From positions 34,326,150 to 34,390,149 of the forward strand of contig OY821789.1 in the NCBI GenBank assembly GCA_963682175.1: a stretch of DNA of 64,000 nt. Reading direction: 5' to 3'. This document shows, one piece after another, positions 11,221 through 27,100 of this stretch. Under the pieces are notes generated by a model. That model was not told where the DNA came from. It worked only from the letters and a program-made list of their open reading frames with translations, and made no database searches. The first letter of the stretch is position 1; each line of letters begins with the position of its first letter. The stretch is from Triglochin maritima. Taxonomy: Eukaryota; Streptophyta; Magnoliopsida; Alismatales; Juncaginaceae. Both the position numbers and the translations under genes were made by a program.

Positions 11221-14200
11221 GGGTGTCGAGAGAGGTATTTGGATTATATTGTTTCTAGAGAAAATACAAAGGCTATAGCTCACGTAATTTGATAAAAATA
11301 CTTTAGCGCTCTGACGATACAAATGATTATTATAACTGTGAAACGTTAAACATTTGCGCGTCGACAGAGGTATTTAGATTATATTTTTTCTTGAGAAAAT
11401 AAAAAGACTTAGTTTTTAAAATTCTAACTGTTCTAATTTTTTGAGTGCTCTGATGATACAAATAATTATTATAACAGGGAAACGTTAAACATATGCGTGT
11501 CGAGAGCGGTATTTAGATTATATTTTTCTGGAGAAAAGTCAAAGGCTATAGCTCACGTAATTTGATAAAAAGACTTAGTTGTCAAAATTCTAACTTTTCT
11601 AATTTTTTGAGCGCTCTGATGATATAGATGATTATTATAACATGAAAACGTTCAACATATGCGTGCCAAGAGAGGTATTTAGATTATATTTTTTCTATAG
11701 TAAAGCCAAAGGCTATAGCTCACGCAATTTGATAAAAAGACTATGTTTTTAAAATTCTCATTTTTCTAATTTTTTGAGCGCTCCGATGATACAAATGACT
11801 ATTATAACATGGAAACGTTAAACATATGCGTGTTAGGAGAGGTATATAGATTATATTATTTATGAATAAACTCTGAAGGCTATAGCTCACATAATTTATA
11901 AAAACACTCATTTAAAAATTCTAACTTTTTTAGTTTTTTGAGCGCTCTAAAAATACAAATGATTATTATAACATGGAAATGTTTAACATGAGTGTCCAGA
12001 GAGGTATTTAGATTATATTTTTTCTGGCGAAAATACAAAGCCTATCGGTAACATAATTTGACAAAATGACTTATTTTTAAAATTCTCATTTTTCTAATTT
12101 TTTGAGCGCTCCGATGATACAATTGATTGTTATAACAGGGAAACGTTAAACATATGCGTGTCGGGAGAGGTATTTAGATTATATTTTTTCTGAATAAAAT
12201 CCGAAGACTATAGCTCACATAATTTGTTGAAAACCCCTTAGTTTTTGAAATTCTAACTTTTCTAATATTTTGAGCGCTCTGATGATACCCATGATTATTA
12301 TAACATGGATACAGTAAACATATGCGTGTCGAGAGAGATATTTAGATTTTATTTTTCTGGAAAATATCGAAAGACTATAGCTCACGAAATTGTATAATAA
12401 AGACTTCGTTATTAAAATTCTCACTTTTCTAATTTTTTGAGGGCTCGGATGATACAGATGATTATTATAACATGGAAACGTTAAACATATGCGTGTCGGG
12501 AGAGGTATATAGATTTTATTTTTTCTGAATAAACTCCGAAGGCTATAGCTCACATTATTTGATAAAAACACTCATTTTAAAACTCTAACTATTTTAATTA
12601 TTTGAGCGCTCTGAAGATACAAATGATTATTATAACATGAAAAGGTTTAACATATGCGTGTCGAGAGAGGTATTTTGATTATATTTTTTTTGGAGAAAAT
12701 CAAAAGCCTATAGGTCACGTAATTTGATTAGATGACTTCTTTTTAAAATTCTCAATTTTCTAATTTTTTGAGCGCTGTGATGATACAATTGATTGTTATA
12801 ACCAGGAAACATTGAATATATGCTTGCCGAGATAGATATTTAGATTATATTTTTTCTGGAGAAAATACATAGCCTATAGCTCACCTAATTTGATAAAATG
12901 ACTTATTTTTATTTTTCTAACTTTTCTAATTTTTTGAGCGCTCCGGTGAAACAATTGATTGTTATAACAAGCAAACATTAAACATATGCGTGTCGAGAGA
13001 GGTATTTAGATTATATTTTTTGTGAATGAAATCCGAAGACTATAGCTCACATAATTTGATGAAAAAGGCTTGGTTATTAAAATTCTCACTTTTCTAATTT
13101 TTGAGTGCTCTGATGATACAAATGATTATTATACACATGGAAATGTTAAACAAATGCGTGGCGAGAGAGGTAAATAGATTTTATTTTTCTGAATAAACTC
13201 TGAAGGCTATAGCTAACATATTTGATAAAAACACTCATTTTAAAACTCTAACTATTTTAATTATTTGAGCGCTCTGAAGATACAAATGATTATTATAACA
13301 TGGAAAGGTTTAACATATGCGTGTCGAGAGAGGTATTTAGATTATATTTTTTTGGGAGAAAATCCAAAGCCTATAGGTCACGTAATTTGATTAGATGACT
13401 TCTTTTTAAAATTCTCATTTTTCTAATTTTTTGAGGGCTCTGATGATACAATTGGTTGTTATAACCAGGAAACGTTGAATATATGCTTGTCGAGATAGAT
13501 ATTTAGATTATATTTTTTTCTGGAGAAAATCCACAGCCTATAGGTCACGTAATTCAATAAAATGACTTATTTTTAAATTCTCACTTTTCTAATTTTTGAA
13601 CTCTCCAATGATACAATTGATTGTTATAACAGCGAAACGTTAAACTTATGCGTGTCGGGAGAGGTATTTAGATTATATTTCTTCTGGAGAAAATACAAAG
13701 CCTATAGGTCACGTAATTTGATTAGATGAATTCTTTTTAAAATTCTCAATTTTCTAATTTTTTGAGCGTTATGATGATACAATTGATTGTTATAACCACG
13801 AACGTTGAATATATGCTTGTCGAGATAGATATTTAGATTATATTTTTTCTGGAGAAAATCCACAGCCTATAGGTCATGTAATTCGATAAAATGTCTTATT
13901 TTGAAAATTCTCACTTTCTAATTTTTGATTGCTCCGATGATACAATTGATTGTTATAACAGGGAAACGATAGACATATGCGTGGAGAGAGAGGTATTTAG
14001 ATTATATTTTTTCTGGAGAAAATCCAAAGGCTATAACTCACGTAATTTGATAAAAATGCTTGGTTATTAAAATTCTCACTTTTCTAATTTTTTGAGTGCT
14101 CTGATGATAAAAGTATTATTATAACATGAAAATGTTAAACATATGCGTGTCGAGGGAGGTATATAGATTTTATTTTTTCTGAATAAACTCTGAAGGCTAT

Positions 14201-16028
14201 AGCTCACATTATTTGATAAAAACACTCATTTTAAAACTCTAACAATTTTAATTATTTGAGCGCTCTGAAGATACAAATGATTATTATAACATTTAAACAT
14301 TTAACATATGCGTGTCGAGAGAGGTATTTAGATTATATTTTTTTTCGAGAAAATCCAAGGCCTATATAGGTCACGTAATTTGATAAAATGACTTCTTTTT
14401 AAAATTCTCAATTTTCTAATTCTTTTAGCGCTTTGATGATACAATTGATTGTTATAACATGGAAATGACATATGCGTGTCGGGAGAGGTATTTAGATTAT
14501 ATTTTTTCTAGAGAAAATCCACAGCCTATAGGTCCCGTAATTCGATAAAATGACTTATTTTTAATATTCTCAATTTTTTAGTTTTTTGAACGCTCCGATG
14601 ATACAATTGATTGTTATAACAGGAAACGTTGAATATATGCTTGTCGAGATAGATATTTAGATTATATTTTTTATGGAGAAAATCCACAGCCTACAGGTCA
14701 CGTAATTCGATAAAATGACTTATTTTTAAAATTCTCACTTTTCTAATTTTTTGAACGCTCCGATGATACAATTGATTGTTATAACAGGGAAAGTTAAACA
14801 TATGCGTGTCGAGAGAGGTATTTAGATTATATTTTTTCTGGAGATAATGCAAAGGCTATAACTCACGTAATTTGATAAAAAGACTTGGTTATTAAAATTC
14901 TCAATTTTCTAATTTTTTGAGCGCTCTGACGATACAATTGATTGTTATAACCAGGAAACGTTGAATATATGCTTGTCGAGATAGATAATTAGATTATATT
15001 TTTTCTGGAGAAAATCCACAGCCTATAGGTCACGTAATTCGATAAAATGACTTATTTTTAAATTTCTCACTTTCTAATTTTTGATTGCTCCGATGATACA
15101 ATTGATTGTTATAACAGGGAAACGTTAAACATATGCGTGTCGAGAGAGGTATTTAGATTATATTTTTTCTGAATGAAATCCGAAGACTATAGCTTACATA
15201 ATTTGATGAAAAACCTATAGTTTTTAAAATTCTAACTTTTCAAATTTCTTGAGTGCTCTGATGATACCAATGATTATTATAACATTGAAATGTTAAACAG
15301 ATGCGCGTCGAGAGAGGTATATAGATTTTATTTTTTCTGAATAAACTCTGAAGGCTATAGCTAACATATTTGATAAAAACACTCATTTTAAAACTCTAAC
15401 TATTTTAATTATTTGAGCGCTCTGAAGATACAAATGATTATTATAACATGGAAAGGTTTAACATATGCGTGTCGAGAGAGGTATTTAGATTATATTTTTT
15501 TGGAGAAAATCCAAAGCCTATAGGTCACGTAATTTGATAAAATGACTTCTTTTTAAAATTATCAATTTTCTAATTTTTTGAGCGCTTTGATGATACAATT
15601 GATTGTTATAACATGGAAATGACATATGCGTGTCGAGAGAGGTATTTAGGTTATATTTTTTCTGGAGAAAATCCACAGCCTATTGGTACCGTAATTCGAT
15701 AAAATGACTTATTTTTTAAATTCTCACTTTTTTTAATTTTTTGAACGCTCCGATGATACAATTGATTGTTATAACATAAAATTTTGAATATATGCTTGTC
15801 GAGATAGATATTGAGATTATATTTTTTCTGGAGAAAATCCACAGCCTACAGGTCACGTAATTCGATAAAATGACTTATTTTTAACATTCTCACTTTTATA
15901 ATTTTTTTGAACGCTCCGATGATACAATTGATTGTTATAAAAGGGAAAGTTAAACATATGCGTGTCGAGATAGGTATTTAGATTATATTTTTTCTCGAGA
16001 AAATCCAAAGGCTATAACTCACGTAAAT

Positions 16029-16888
16029 CGCTATAAATAGAACTCTTCACCATCTATTGTAATCACTCTATGCTTTGTGGTCATTCTCCCTAATTGAAGT
16101 GAAAGCCTTGAAGCAAGAAACTCAAATGGGGAGATGCTACTAGTATTGTGAGTCTTGAATCAATAAAGTTTTCTTTGTTTTGTGCTTCTTTTATTGTTTT
16201 TTGCATGTTTAGTTTAATTGTCTTTTATTAAATCTAGCTTAGTTAATATGTCTTGTTATCTTAGTGTAATAGTTAGTTTAATGTTTAGTGAGTAAAACCA
16301 CTCCCCTTTTAGGGGGTGGAGATGATACTTATATATGCAATTGAGAAAGGAAGAATGTTTTATTTTGAAATGTGTTGATTAATATGAATGCATGCTTTCT
16401 TGTTAGAATAGAACACTTCACTAGATGAGTTTTGCCACAAGTTTTAAGATACCTCCCATGCTTGTTTAGTTTCTTAGATAACCAGCTTGTGTTTATGAAT
16501 GTTAATCAAATAGGTTAGTGATTTAATTGATGAGTTTTGTCATGATAAGTAGACACCTCCCATACATGAAAACACTACCTCCACTTGGGCCTATAAGAAG
16601 GCATTCTTACCTCCTTATTGTGTATGTGTGGTCACTCCACCCCCTAAGGGGTCTCTCTCTTACCTGATTCCAACAAACTTATCAAGTTCTTAGTTCAGTT
16701 TTTATAGTTCATCGCTTGTTGCTTGCTTGTGCATGTGTTACGTCCTAGTTTAGTGTAGGGCAGATTAGTATAATCAATCTCTCTTCTCTTTTTGTTGCCA
16801 CTTCATTTCGTGCAAACGAGAGACTGCTCACCTCCCTGTGGACGACCCGTATTTGCCACGTCTTCACCGACGCCGTGCACTTGCTGAA
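16029..16888 (+). mobile_element. LTR-retrotransposon fragment (LTR or leader-like) inside the satellite
   Basis: About 860 bp of non-satellite sequence replaces part of a monomer: the left side stops after CTCACGTAAAT and the right side resumes at TAAACATATGCG. It starts with a TATA box (CTATAAATAG), has an AATAAAG signal near 16163, and ends with CTCCCTGTGGACGACCCGT and TTGCCACG, wording that I associate with the U5/leader region of Tat/Athila-type Ty3 elements. No gag or pol frame is present and no clear target-site duplication or TG...CA ends were found, so it is probably a truncated solo-LTR-like relic. The lineage is inference. Confidence 0.45.
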
Positions 16889-19800
16889 TAAACATATGCG
16901 TGTCGAGAGAGGTATTTAGATTATATTTTTCTGAATAAAATCTGAAGACTACAGGTCACATAATTTTATAAAACCCCCTAGTTTTTAAAATTCAAACTTT
17001 TCTAATTTTTTGAGCGCTCTGATGAAACCAATGAATAATATAACATGGAAATGTTAGACATATGCGTGTCGAGGGAAGTATTTAGATTTTATTTTTTCTG
17101 GAGAAAATCCAAAGACTATAGCTCACGTAATTCGATAATAAAGACTTAGTTTTTAAAATTCTCACTTTTCTAATTTTTTGAGCACTCTAAAGATACAAAT
17201 GATTATTATTACCTGGAAACGATAAACATATGTGTGTCGAGAGAGGTATTTAGAGTATTATTTTTCTGGAGAAAATCAATAGGCTATAGCTCACAAAATT
17301 TGACAAAAAATCTTAGTTTTTAAAATTCTTACTTTTCTATGTTTTTGAGCGCTCTGATGATACAAATAATTATTATAACATAACAACGTTAAACATATGC
17401 GTGCCGAGAGAGGTATTTATATTATATTTTTTATGGATAAAATCCAAAGGCTATAGCTCACGTAAATTGATAAAAACCCTTAGTTTTTAAAATTCTAATT
17501 TTCTAATTTATTGAGCGCTCTGATGATACCAATGATTATTATAACATGGAAACGTTAAACATATGCGTGTAGAGAGTGATATTTAGATTATATTTTTTCT
17601 GGAGAAAATTTAAAGCCACCAGCTCACGTAATTTGATAAAATGACTTATTTAAAAAATTCTCTGTTTTCTAATTTTTTGAGTGCTCTGATGATACAAATG
17701 ATTATTATAAGCTAGAAGCGTTAAACATATGCGTGTCGAGAGAGGTATTTAGATTTTATTTTTTCTGGAGAAAATCGAAAGACTATAGCTCACGTAATTT
17801 GATAATAAAGACTTAGTTTTTAAATTCTCACTTTACTAATTTTTTGAGTGCTCTGATGATACAAATGATTATTATAACCTGGAAACGTTAACATATGTGT
17901 GTCGAGAGAGGTATTTAGATTATATTTTTTCTTGAGAAAAATAATAGGCTATAGGTCATATAATTTGATAAAAATACTTAGTTTTAAAAATTCTAACTTT
18001 CCTATGTTTTTTAGCGCTCTGATGATAGAAATAATTATTATAACATGCCAACGTTAAACATATGCGTGTCGAGAGAGGTATTTAGATTATATTTTTTTTC
18101 TGGAGAAAATCGAAAGTCTATAGTTAATGTAAATTGATAAAAACCCTTAGTTTTTAAAATTCTAACTTTTCTAATTTATTGAGCGGTCTGATGACACTAA
18201 TGATTATTATAACATGCAAACGTTAAACATATGCATGTGGAGAGAGGTATTTAGATTATATTTTTTTGGAGAAAATCCAAAGCCTATAGCTCACGTAATT
18301 TGATAAAATGGCTTATTTTTAAAATTCTCACTTTTCTAATTTTTTGAGTACTCTGATGATAGAAATGATAATTATAACACCGAAACGTTAAATATATGCG
18401 TGTGGAGAGAGGTATTTAGATTATATTTTTTCTGGAGAAAATCCAAAGCCTATAACTCACGTAATTTGACAAAATGACTGTTTTTTAAAATTCTCACTTT
18501 TCTAATTTTTTGAGTGCTCTAATGATAGAAATGATTATTATAACACAGAAACGTTAAACATATTCGTGTGGAGAGAGGTATTTATATTATATTTTTTATT
18601 GAAAAAATCCAAAGGCTATAGCTCACGTAAATTGATAAAAACCCTTTGTTTTCAAAATTCTAACTTTTCTAATTTATTGAGCGCTCTGATGATACCAATA
18701 ATTATGATAACATAGAATCGTTAAACATATACGTGTAGAGAGAGATATTTAGATTATATTTTTCTGGAGAAAATCCTAAGTACATCTCACGTAATTTGAT
18801 AAAATGATTTTTTTTTTAAATTCTCACTTATCTAATTTTTTGATTGCTCCGATGAAACAAATGATTATTATAACCTGGAAACGTTAAACATATGCGTGTC
18901 AAGAGAGGTATTTAGATTTTATTTTTTATGGAGAAAATCCAAAGACTAGCTCACGTAATTTTATTAGAAAGACTTAGTTTTTAAAATTCTCACATTTCTA
19001 ATTTTTTAGCGCTCTAATGATACAAGTGATTATTATAACCTGGAAACGTTAAACATATGTGGGTCGAGAGAGGTATTTATAGTATATTTTTCTGGAGAAA
19101 ATCAATAGTCTATTGCTCACATAATTTGATAAAAACACTTAGTATATAAAATTCTAACTTTTCAATGTTTTTGAGCTTTGAAGATACACAAAATTATTAT
19201 AACATGCCAACGTTAAACATATGCGTGTCGAGAGGTATTTATATTATATTTTTTCTGGAGAAAATCGAAAGCCTATAAGTCACGTAATTCAATAAAATGA
19301 CTTATTTTTAAAATTCTCACTTTTCTAATTTTTTGAACGCTCTGATTATACAATTGATTGTTATAACACGGAAACGTTAAACATATTCGTGTCGAGAGGG
19401 GTTTTTAGATTATATTTTTCTGAATAAAATCTGAAGACTATAGGTCACATAATTTTATAAAAAACCCTTGTTTTTTAAAATTCTAACTTTTATAATTTTT
19501 GGAGCGCTCTGATGATACCAATGATTAATGTAACATGGAAACGTTAGACATATAAGTGTCGAGAGAAGTATTTAGATTTTATTTTTTCTGGAGAAAATCC
19601 AAAGACTATAGCCCACGTAATTTGATAATAAACACTTTGTTTTTAAAATTCTCACTTTTCTAATTTTTTGAGCGTTCTAAAGATACAAAGGATTATTATA
19701 GCCTGGAAACGTTAAACATATGTGTGTCGAGAGAGTTATTTAGAGTATATTTTTTCTGGAGAAAATCAATAAGCTATAGCTCACAAAATTTGACAAAAAA

Positions 19801-22800
19801 TCATAGTTTTTAAAATTCTTACTTTTCTATGTTTTTGAGCGCTTTGATGATACAAGTAATTATTATAACATGCCAACGTTAAACATATGCGTGCCGAGAG
19901 AGGTAGTTATATGATATTTTTATGGATAAAATCCAAAGGCTGCTCACGTAAATTGATAAAAACCCTTAGTTTTGAAAGTTCTAACTTTTCTAATTTATTG
20001 AGCGCTCTGATGATACCAATGATTATCATAACATGGAAACGTTAAACATATGCGTGTAGAGAGAGATATTTAGATTATATTTTTTCTGGAGAAAATCCAA
20101 AGCCTACAACTCACGTAATTTGATAAAATGACTTATTTAAAAAATTCTCTGTTTTCTAATTTTTTGAGTGCTCTGATGATACAACTGATTATTATAACCT
20201 AGAAACGTTAAACATATGCGTGTCGAGAGAGGTATTTAGATTTTATTTTTTCTCGAGAAAATCCAAAGACTATAGCTCACGTAATTTGATAATAAAGACT
20301 GAGTTTTTAAATTCTCACTGTTCTAATTTTTTGATTGCTCTGATGATACAAATGATTATTATAACCTGGAAACGTTAACATATGTGTGTCGAGAGAGGTA
20401 TTTAGATTATATTTTTTCTTGAGAAAAGTAATAGGCTATAGGTCATATAATTTGATAAAAATACTTAGTTTTAAAAATTCTAACTTTCCTATGTTTTTTA
20501 GCACTCTGATGATAGAAATAATTATTATAACATGCCAACGTTAAACGTATGCGTGTCGAGAGAGGTATTTATATTATATTTTTTCTGGAGAAAATCCAAA
20601 GGCTATAGCTCACGTAAATTGATAAAAACCCTTAGTTTTAAAATTCTAACTTTTCTAATTTATTGAACGCTCCGATGACACTAATGATTATTATAACATG
20701 CAAACGTTAAACATATGCGTGTGAAGAGAGTTATTTAGATTATATTTTTTGGAGAATATCCAAAAGCCTATAGCTCACGTAATTTGATAAAATGACTATT
20801 TTTAAAATTCTCACTTTTCTAATTTTTTGAGTGCTCTGATGATACCAATGATTATCATAACATGGAAACGTTAAACATATGCGTGTGGAGAGAGGTATTT
20901 AGATTATATTTTTTCAAGAGAAAATCCAAAGCCTACATCTCACGTAATTTGATAAAACGAATTATTTAAAAAATTCTCACTTTTCTAATTTTTTGAGTGC
21001 TCCGATTATACAAACGATTATTATAACCTGGTAACGTTAAACATATGCATGTCGAGAGAGGTATTTAGATTTTATTTTTTCTGGAGAAAATCCAAAGACT
21101 AAAGCACACGTAATTTGATAATAAAGACTTAGTTTTCAAAAATTCTCACTTTTCTAAATTTTTGAGTGCTCTGATGATACAAATGATTATTATAACATGG
21201 AAACGTTAAACATATGTGTGTGAAGAGAGGTATTTAGATTATATTTTTTTGGAGAAAATCCAAAGCCTGTAGCTCACGTAATTTGATAAAATTAATTTTT
21301 TTTAAAATTCTCACTTTTCTAATTTTTTGAGTGCTCTGATGATACAAATGATTATTATAACACGTAAACGTTAAACATATGCGTGTGTATAGTGGTATTT
21401 AGATTATATTTTTTCTGGAGAAAATCTAAAGCATGTAGCTCAGGTAATTTGATAAAATGACTTTTTTTTAAAATTCTCACTTTTCTAATTTTTTGAGTGC
21501 TCTGATGAGACAAATGATTATTATAACACGGAAACGTGAACCATAGGTGTGTCGAGAGAGGTATTTAGATTATATTTTTTATGGAGAAAATCCAAAGCCT
21601 ATAGGTCACGTTAATTAATAAAATGACTTATTTTTGAAATTCTCACTTTTCTAATTTTTTGAGTGCCCTGATGATACAGATGATTATTATAACACGGAAA
21701 CGTTAACACATGGAGAGAGGTATTTACATTTTATTTTTCTGGAGAAATTCCAAATACTATAGCTCACGTAATTTGATAATAAAGACTTAGTTTTTAGAAT
21801 TCTCACTTTTCTAATTTTTTGAGTGATGAGACAAATGATTATAATAACCTGGAAACGTTAACCATATGTGTCGAGAGAGGTATTTAGAGTATATTTTTTC
21901 TGGAGAAAATCAATAGGCTATAGCTCACAAAATTTGACAAAAAATCTTAGTTTTTAAAATTCTTACTTTTCTATGTTTCGAGCACTCTGAAAATACAAAT
22001 AATTATTATAACACGGAAACGTTAAACATATGCGTGCCGAGAGAGGAATTTATATTATATTTTTTTTTGGAAAAAATCCATAGGCTATAGCTCACGTAAA
22101 TTGCTAAAAACCCTTAGTTTTTAAAATTCTAACTTTTCTAATTTATTGAGCGCTGTGATGATAACCATGATTATTATGACATGGAAACGTTAAACATATG
22201 CGTGTGGAGAGAGATATTTAGATTATATTTTTTCTGGAAAAAATCCAAAGCCTACAGCTCACGTAATTTGATAAAATGACTTATTTAAAAAATTCTCAGT
22301 TTTTTAATTTTTTGAGTGCTCTGATGACCCAAATGATTATTATAACCTCGAAACGTTAAACATATGTGTGTCGAGAGAGTTATTTAGATTATATTTTTTC
22401 TGGAGAAAATCCAAAGACTACAGCTCACGTAATTTGACAATAAAGACTTAGTTTTTAAATTCTAAATTTTCAATTTTTTGAGCGCTCTGATGATACCAAT
22501 GATTATTCTAACATGGAAATGTTAAACATATGTCTGTGGAGAGAGGAATTTAGATTATATTTTTTCTGGATAAAATCCAAACCTTATTACTCATTTAATT
22601 TGATAAAATGACTTATTTTTAAAATTGTCAATTTTCTAATTTTATGAACGCTCCGATGATACCATTGATGGTTATAACAGGGAAACGATAAATATATGCG
22701 TGTCGAGAGAGGTATTTAGAATATATTTTTTCTGAATAAAATACGAAGACTATAGCTCACCTAATTTGATAAAAACCCTTCGTTTTTAAAATTCTCACTT

Positions 22801-24139
22801 TTCTGATTTTTTGAACGCTCCGACGATACAATTGATTGCTATAACACGGAAACGTTAAACATATGCGTGTCGAGAGAGGTATTTAGATTATACTTTTCTG
22901 AATAAAATGTGAAGACTATAGGTCACATAATTGTATAACACCCCCTAGTTTTTAAAATTCTAACTTTTCTAATTTTTTGAGCGCTCTGATGATACCAATG
23001 ATTAATATAACATGGATACCTTAGACATATGCGTGTCGAGCAAAGTATTTAGATTTTATTTTTTCTAGAGAAAATCCAAATACTATAGCTCACGTAATTT
23101 GATAATAAAGACTTAGTTTTTAAAATTCTCCCTTTTCTAATTTTTTGAGCGCTCTAAAGATACAAATGATTATTATAACCTGGAAACATTAAACATATGT
23201 GTGTCGAGAGAGGTACTTAGAGTATTAGTTTTCTGGAGAAAATCAATTGGCTATATGTCACAAAATTTGACAAAAAATCTTAGTTTTTAAAATTCTTACT
23301 TTTCTATGTTTTTGAGCGCTCTGATGATACAAATAATTATTATAACATGCCAACGCTAAACATATGCATGCCGAGAGAGGTATTTATACTATATTTTTTA
23401 TGGAAAAAAATCCAAAGGCTATAGCTCACGTAAATTGATAAAAACCCTTAGTTTTTAAAATTCTAAAATTTCTAATTTAGTGGGTGCTCTGATGATACCA
23501 ATGATTATTATTACATGGAAACGTTAAACATATTCGTGTGGAGAGAGGTATTTAGATTATATTTTTTCTGGAGAAAATCCAAAACCTAGATCTCACGTAA
23601 TTTGATAAAACGAATTATTTAAAAAATTCTCACTTTTCTAAATTTTTGAGTGCTCCGATGATACAAATGATTATTATAACCCGGAAACGTTAAACCTATG
23701 TGTGTCGAGAGAGGTATTTAAATTATATTTTTTCTGGAGAAAATCCAAAGACTATAGCACACGTAATTTGATAATAAGGACTTAGTTTTTAAAATTCTCA
23801 CATTTCTAATTTTTCAGCGCTCTAATGATACAAATGAATATTATAATCTTGAAACGTTAAACATATGTGTGTCGAGAGAGGTATTTAGATTATATTTTTT
23901 CTGGAGAAAATCAATAGGCTATAGCTCACCAAATTTGATAAAAACACTTAATTTTTCAAAGTCTATATTTTCAATGTTTTTGAGCGCTCTGATGATACCA
24001 ATGATTATTAAAGCAAGGAAATGTTAAACATATGCGTCTGGAGAGAGGTATTTCGATTTTATTTTTCTGGAGAAAATCCAAAGCCTATAGCTCACGTAAT
24101 TTGATAAAATGACTTATTTAAAAAATTCTCACTTTTCTA

Positions 24140-27100
24140 ATTTTTTGAGCGCTCCGATGATACAATTGATTGTTATAACACGGAAACGTTAAACATATGC
24201 GTGTGTAGAGAGGTATTTAGATTATATTTTTCTGAATAAAAGCAGAAAACTATAGGTCACATAATTTTATAAAACCCCCTAGTTTTTAAAATTCTAAGTT
24301 TTCTAATTTTTTGAGCACTCTGATGATACCAATGATTAATATAACATGGAAACGTGAAGCATATGCGTATCGAGAGGGGTATTTAGATTTTATTTTTTTC
24401 TGGAGAAAATCCAAAAACTATAGCTCACGTAATTTGATAATAAAGACTTAGTTTTGAAAATTCTCTCTTTTCTAATTTTTTGAGCGCTCTAATGATACAA
24501 ATGATTATTATAACCTGGAAACGTGTACATATGTGTGTCGAAAGAGGTATTTACATTATATTTTTACTGGAGAAAATCAATAGGCTATAGCTCACATAAT
24601 TTGATAAAAATACTTAGTTTTTAAAATTCTAGCTTTGCTATGTTTTTTAGCGCACTGATGATAGAAATAATTATTATAACATGCCAACGTTAAACATATG
24701 CGTGTCGAGAGAGGTATTTATATTATATTTTTTCTGGAGAAAATCCAAGGGCTATAGCTCACGTAAATTGATAAAAACCCTTAGTTTTTAAAATTCTAAC
24801 TTTTCTAATTTATTGAGCGGTCTGATGACACTAATGATTATTATAACATGCAAACGTTAAACATATGCGTGTGGAGAGAGGTATTTAGATTATATTTTTT
24901 CTGGAGAAAATCCAAAGCCTATAGCTCATGTAATTTGATAAAATGACTTATTTTTAAAATTCTGACTTTTCTAATTTTTTGAGTGCTCCGTTGATACAAA
25001 TGATTATTATAACACCGAAACGTTAAACATATGTGTGTTGAGCGAGGTATTTAGATTATAATTTTTCTGGAGAAAATCCAAAGACTATATAGCTCACGTA
25101 GTTTAATAAAATGACTTATTTTTTAATTTTTCACTTTTCTAATTTTTTGAGTGTTCGGATGATACAATTGATGGTTATAACAAGGAAACGTGTATATATG
25201 TTTGTCAAGAGAGGTATTTAGAGTATATTTTTTCTGGAGAAAATCAACAGGCTTTAACTCACAAAATTTGACAAAAAAACTTAGTTTTTAAAATTCTTAC
25301 TTTTCTATGTTTTTGAGCGCTCTGATGATACAAATAATTATTATAACATGCCAACGTTGAACATATGCATGCTGAAAGAGGTATTTATATTATATTTTTT
25401 ATGGAAAAAATCGAAAGGCTATAGCTCACGTAAATTGATAAAAACCCCTGGTCTTTAAAATTCTAACTTTTCTATTTTATTGAACGCTCAGATGATACTA
25501 GTGATTATTATAACATGGAAACGTTAAACATATGCGTGTGGAGGGAGGTATTTAGATTATATTTTCTGGAGAAAATCCAAAGCCTACATCTCACGTAATT
25601 TGAAAATAGAGACTTTGTTTTTAAAATTCTCACATTATTAATTTTTTAGCGCTCTAATGATACAAATGATTATTATAACCTTGAAACGTTAAACAGATGT
25701 GTGTCGAGTGAGGTATTTAGATTATATTTTTTCTGGAGAAAATCAAAAGCTTATAGCTCACCTAATTTGAAAAAAACCCGATTTTTAAAATTCTAACTTT
25801 TCTAATTTTTGGAGCGCTTTGATGATACCAATGATTAATATAACAAAGAAACGTTAAACATATGCGTGTGGAGAGGTGTATTTAGATTTTATTTTTTCTG
25901 GAGAAAATCCAAAAACTATAGTTCACGTAATTTGATAATAAAGACTTAGTTTTTAAAATTCTCACTTTTCTAAAATTTTGAGCTCTCTAATGATACAAAT
26001 AATTATTATAACCTGGAAACGTTAAACAAATGATTGTCGAGAGAGGTATTTAGATTATATTTTTTCTGGAGAAAATCAATAGGCTATAGCTCACATAATT
26101 TGATAAAAATACATAGTTTTTAAAATTCTAACTTTCCTATGTTTTTGAGCGCTCTGATGATAGAAATAAATATTATAACATGCCAACGTTAAACACATGC
26201 GTGTCGGGAGAGGTATTTGTATTATATTTTTCTGGAGAAAATCCAAAGGCTATAGCTCACGTAAATTGATAAAAACCCATCGTTTTTAAAATTCTAACTT
26301 TTCTAATTTGTTGAGCGCTCCGATGATACCAATGATTATTATAACTTGGAAACGTTAAACATATACGTGTGAGGAGAGTATTAGATTATATTTTTTCTGG
26401 AGAAATCCAAAGTCTATAGCTCACGTAATTTGATGAAATGACTTATTTAAAAAATTCTCACTTTTCTAATTTCTTGAGCGCTCCGATAATACAATTGAGT
26501 GCTATAACACGGACACGTTGAACATATGCGTGTCGAGAGGGGTATTTAGATTATATTTTTCTGAATAAAAGCAGAAGACTATAGGTCACATAATTTTATA
26601 AAACCCCCTAGTTTTTAAAATTCTAAGTTTTTTAATTTTTTGAGCATCTGATGATACCAATGATTAACATAACGTGGAAACGTGAAGCATATGCGTATCG
26701 AGAGGGGTATTTAGATTTTATTTTTTTCTGGAGAAAATCCAAAAACTATAGCTCACGTAATTTGATAATAAAGACTTAGTTTTGAAAATTCTCTCTTTTC
26801 TAATTTTTTGAGCGCTCTAATGATACAAATGATTATTATAACCTGGAAACGTGTACATATGTGTGTCGAAAGAGGTATTTACATTATATTTTTACTGGAG
26901 AAAATCAATAGGCTATAGCTCACATAATTTGATAAACATACTTAGTTTTTAAAATTCTAGCCTTGCTATGTTTTTTAGCGCACTGATGACAGAAATAATT
27001 ATTATAACATGCCAACGTTAAACATATGCGTGTCGAGAGAGGTATTTATATTATATTTTTTCTGGAGAAAATCCAAGGGCTATAGCTCACGTAAATTGAT

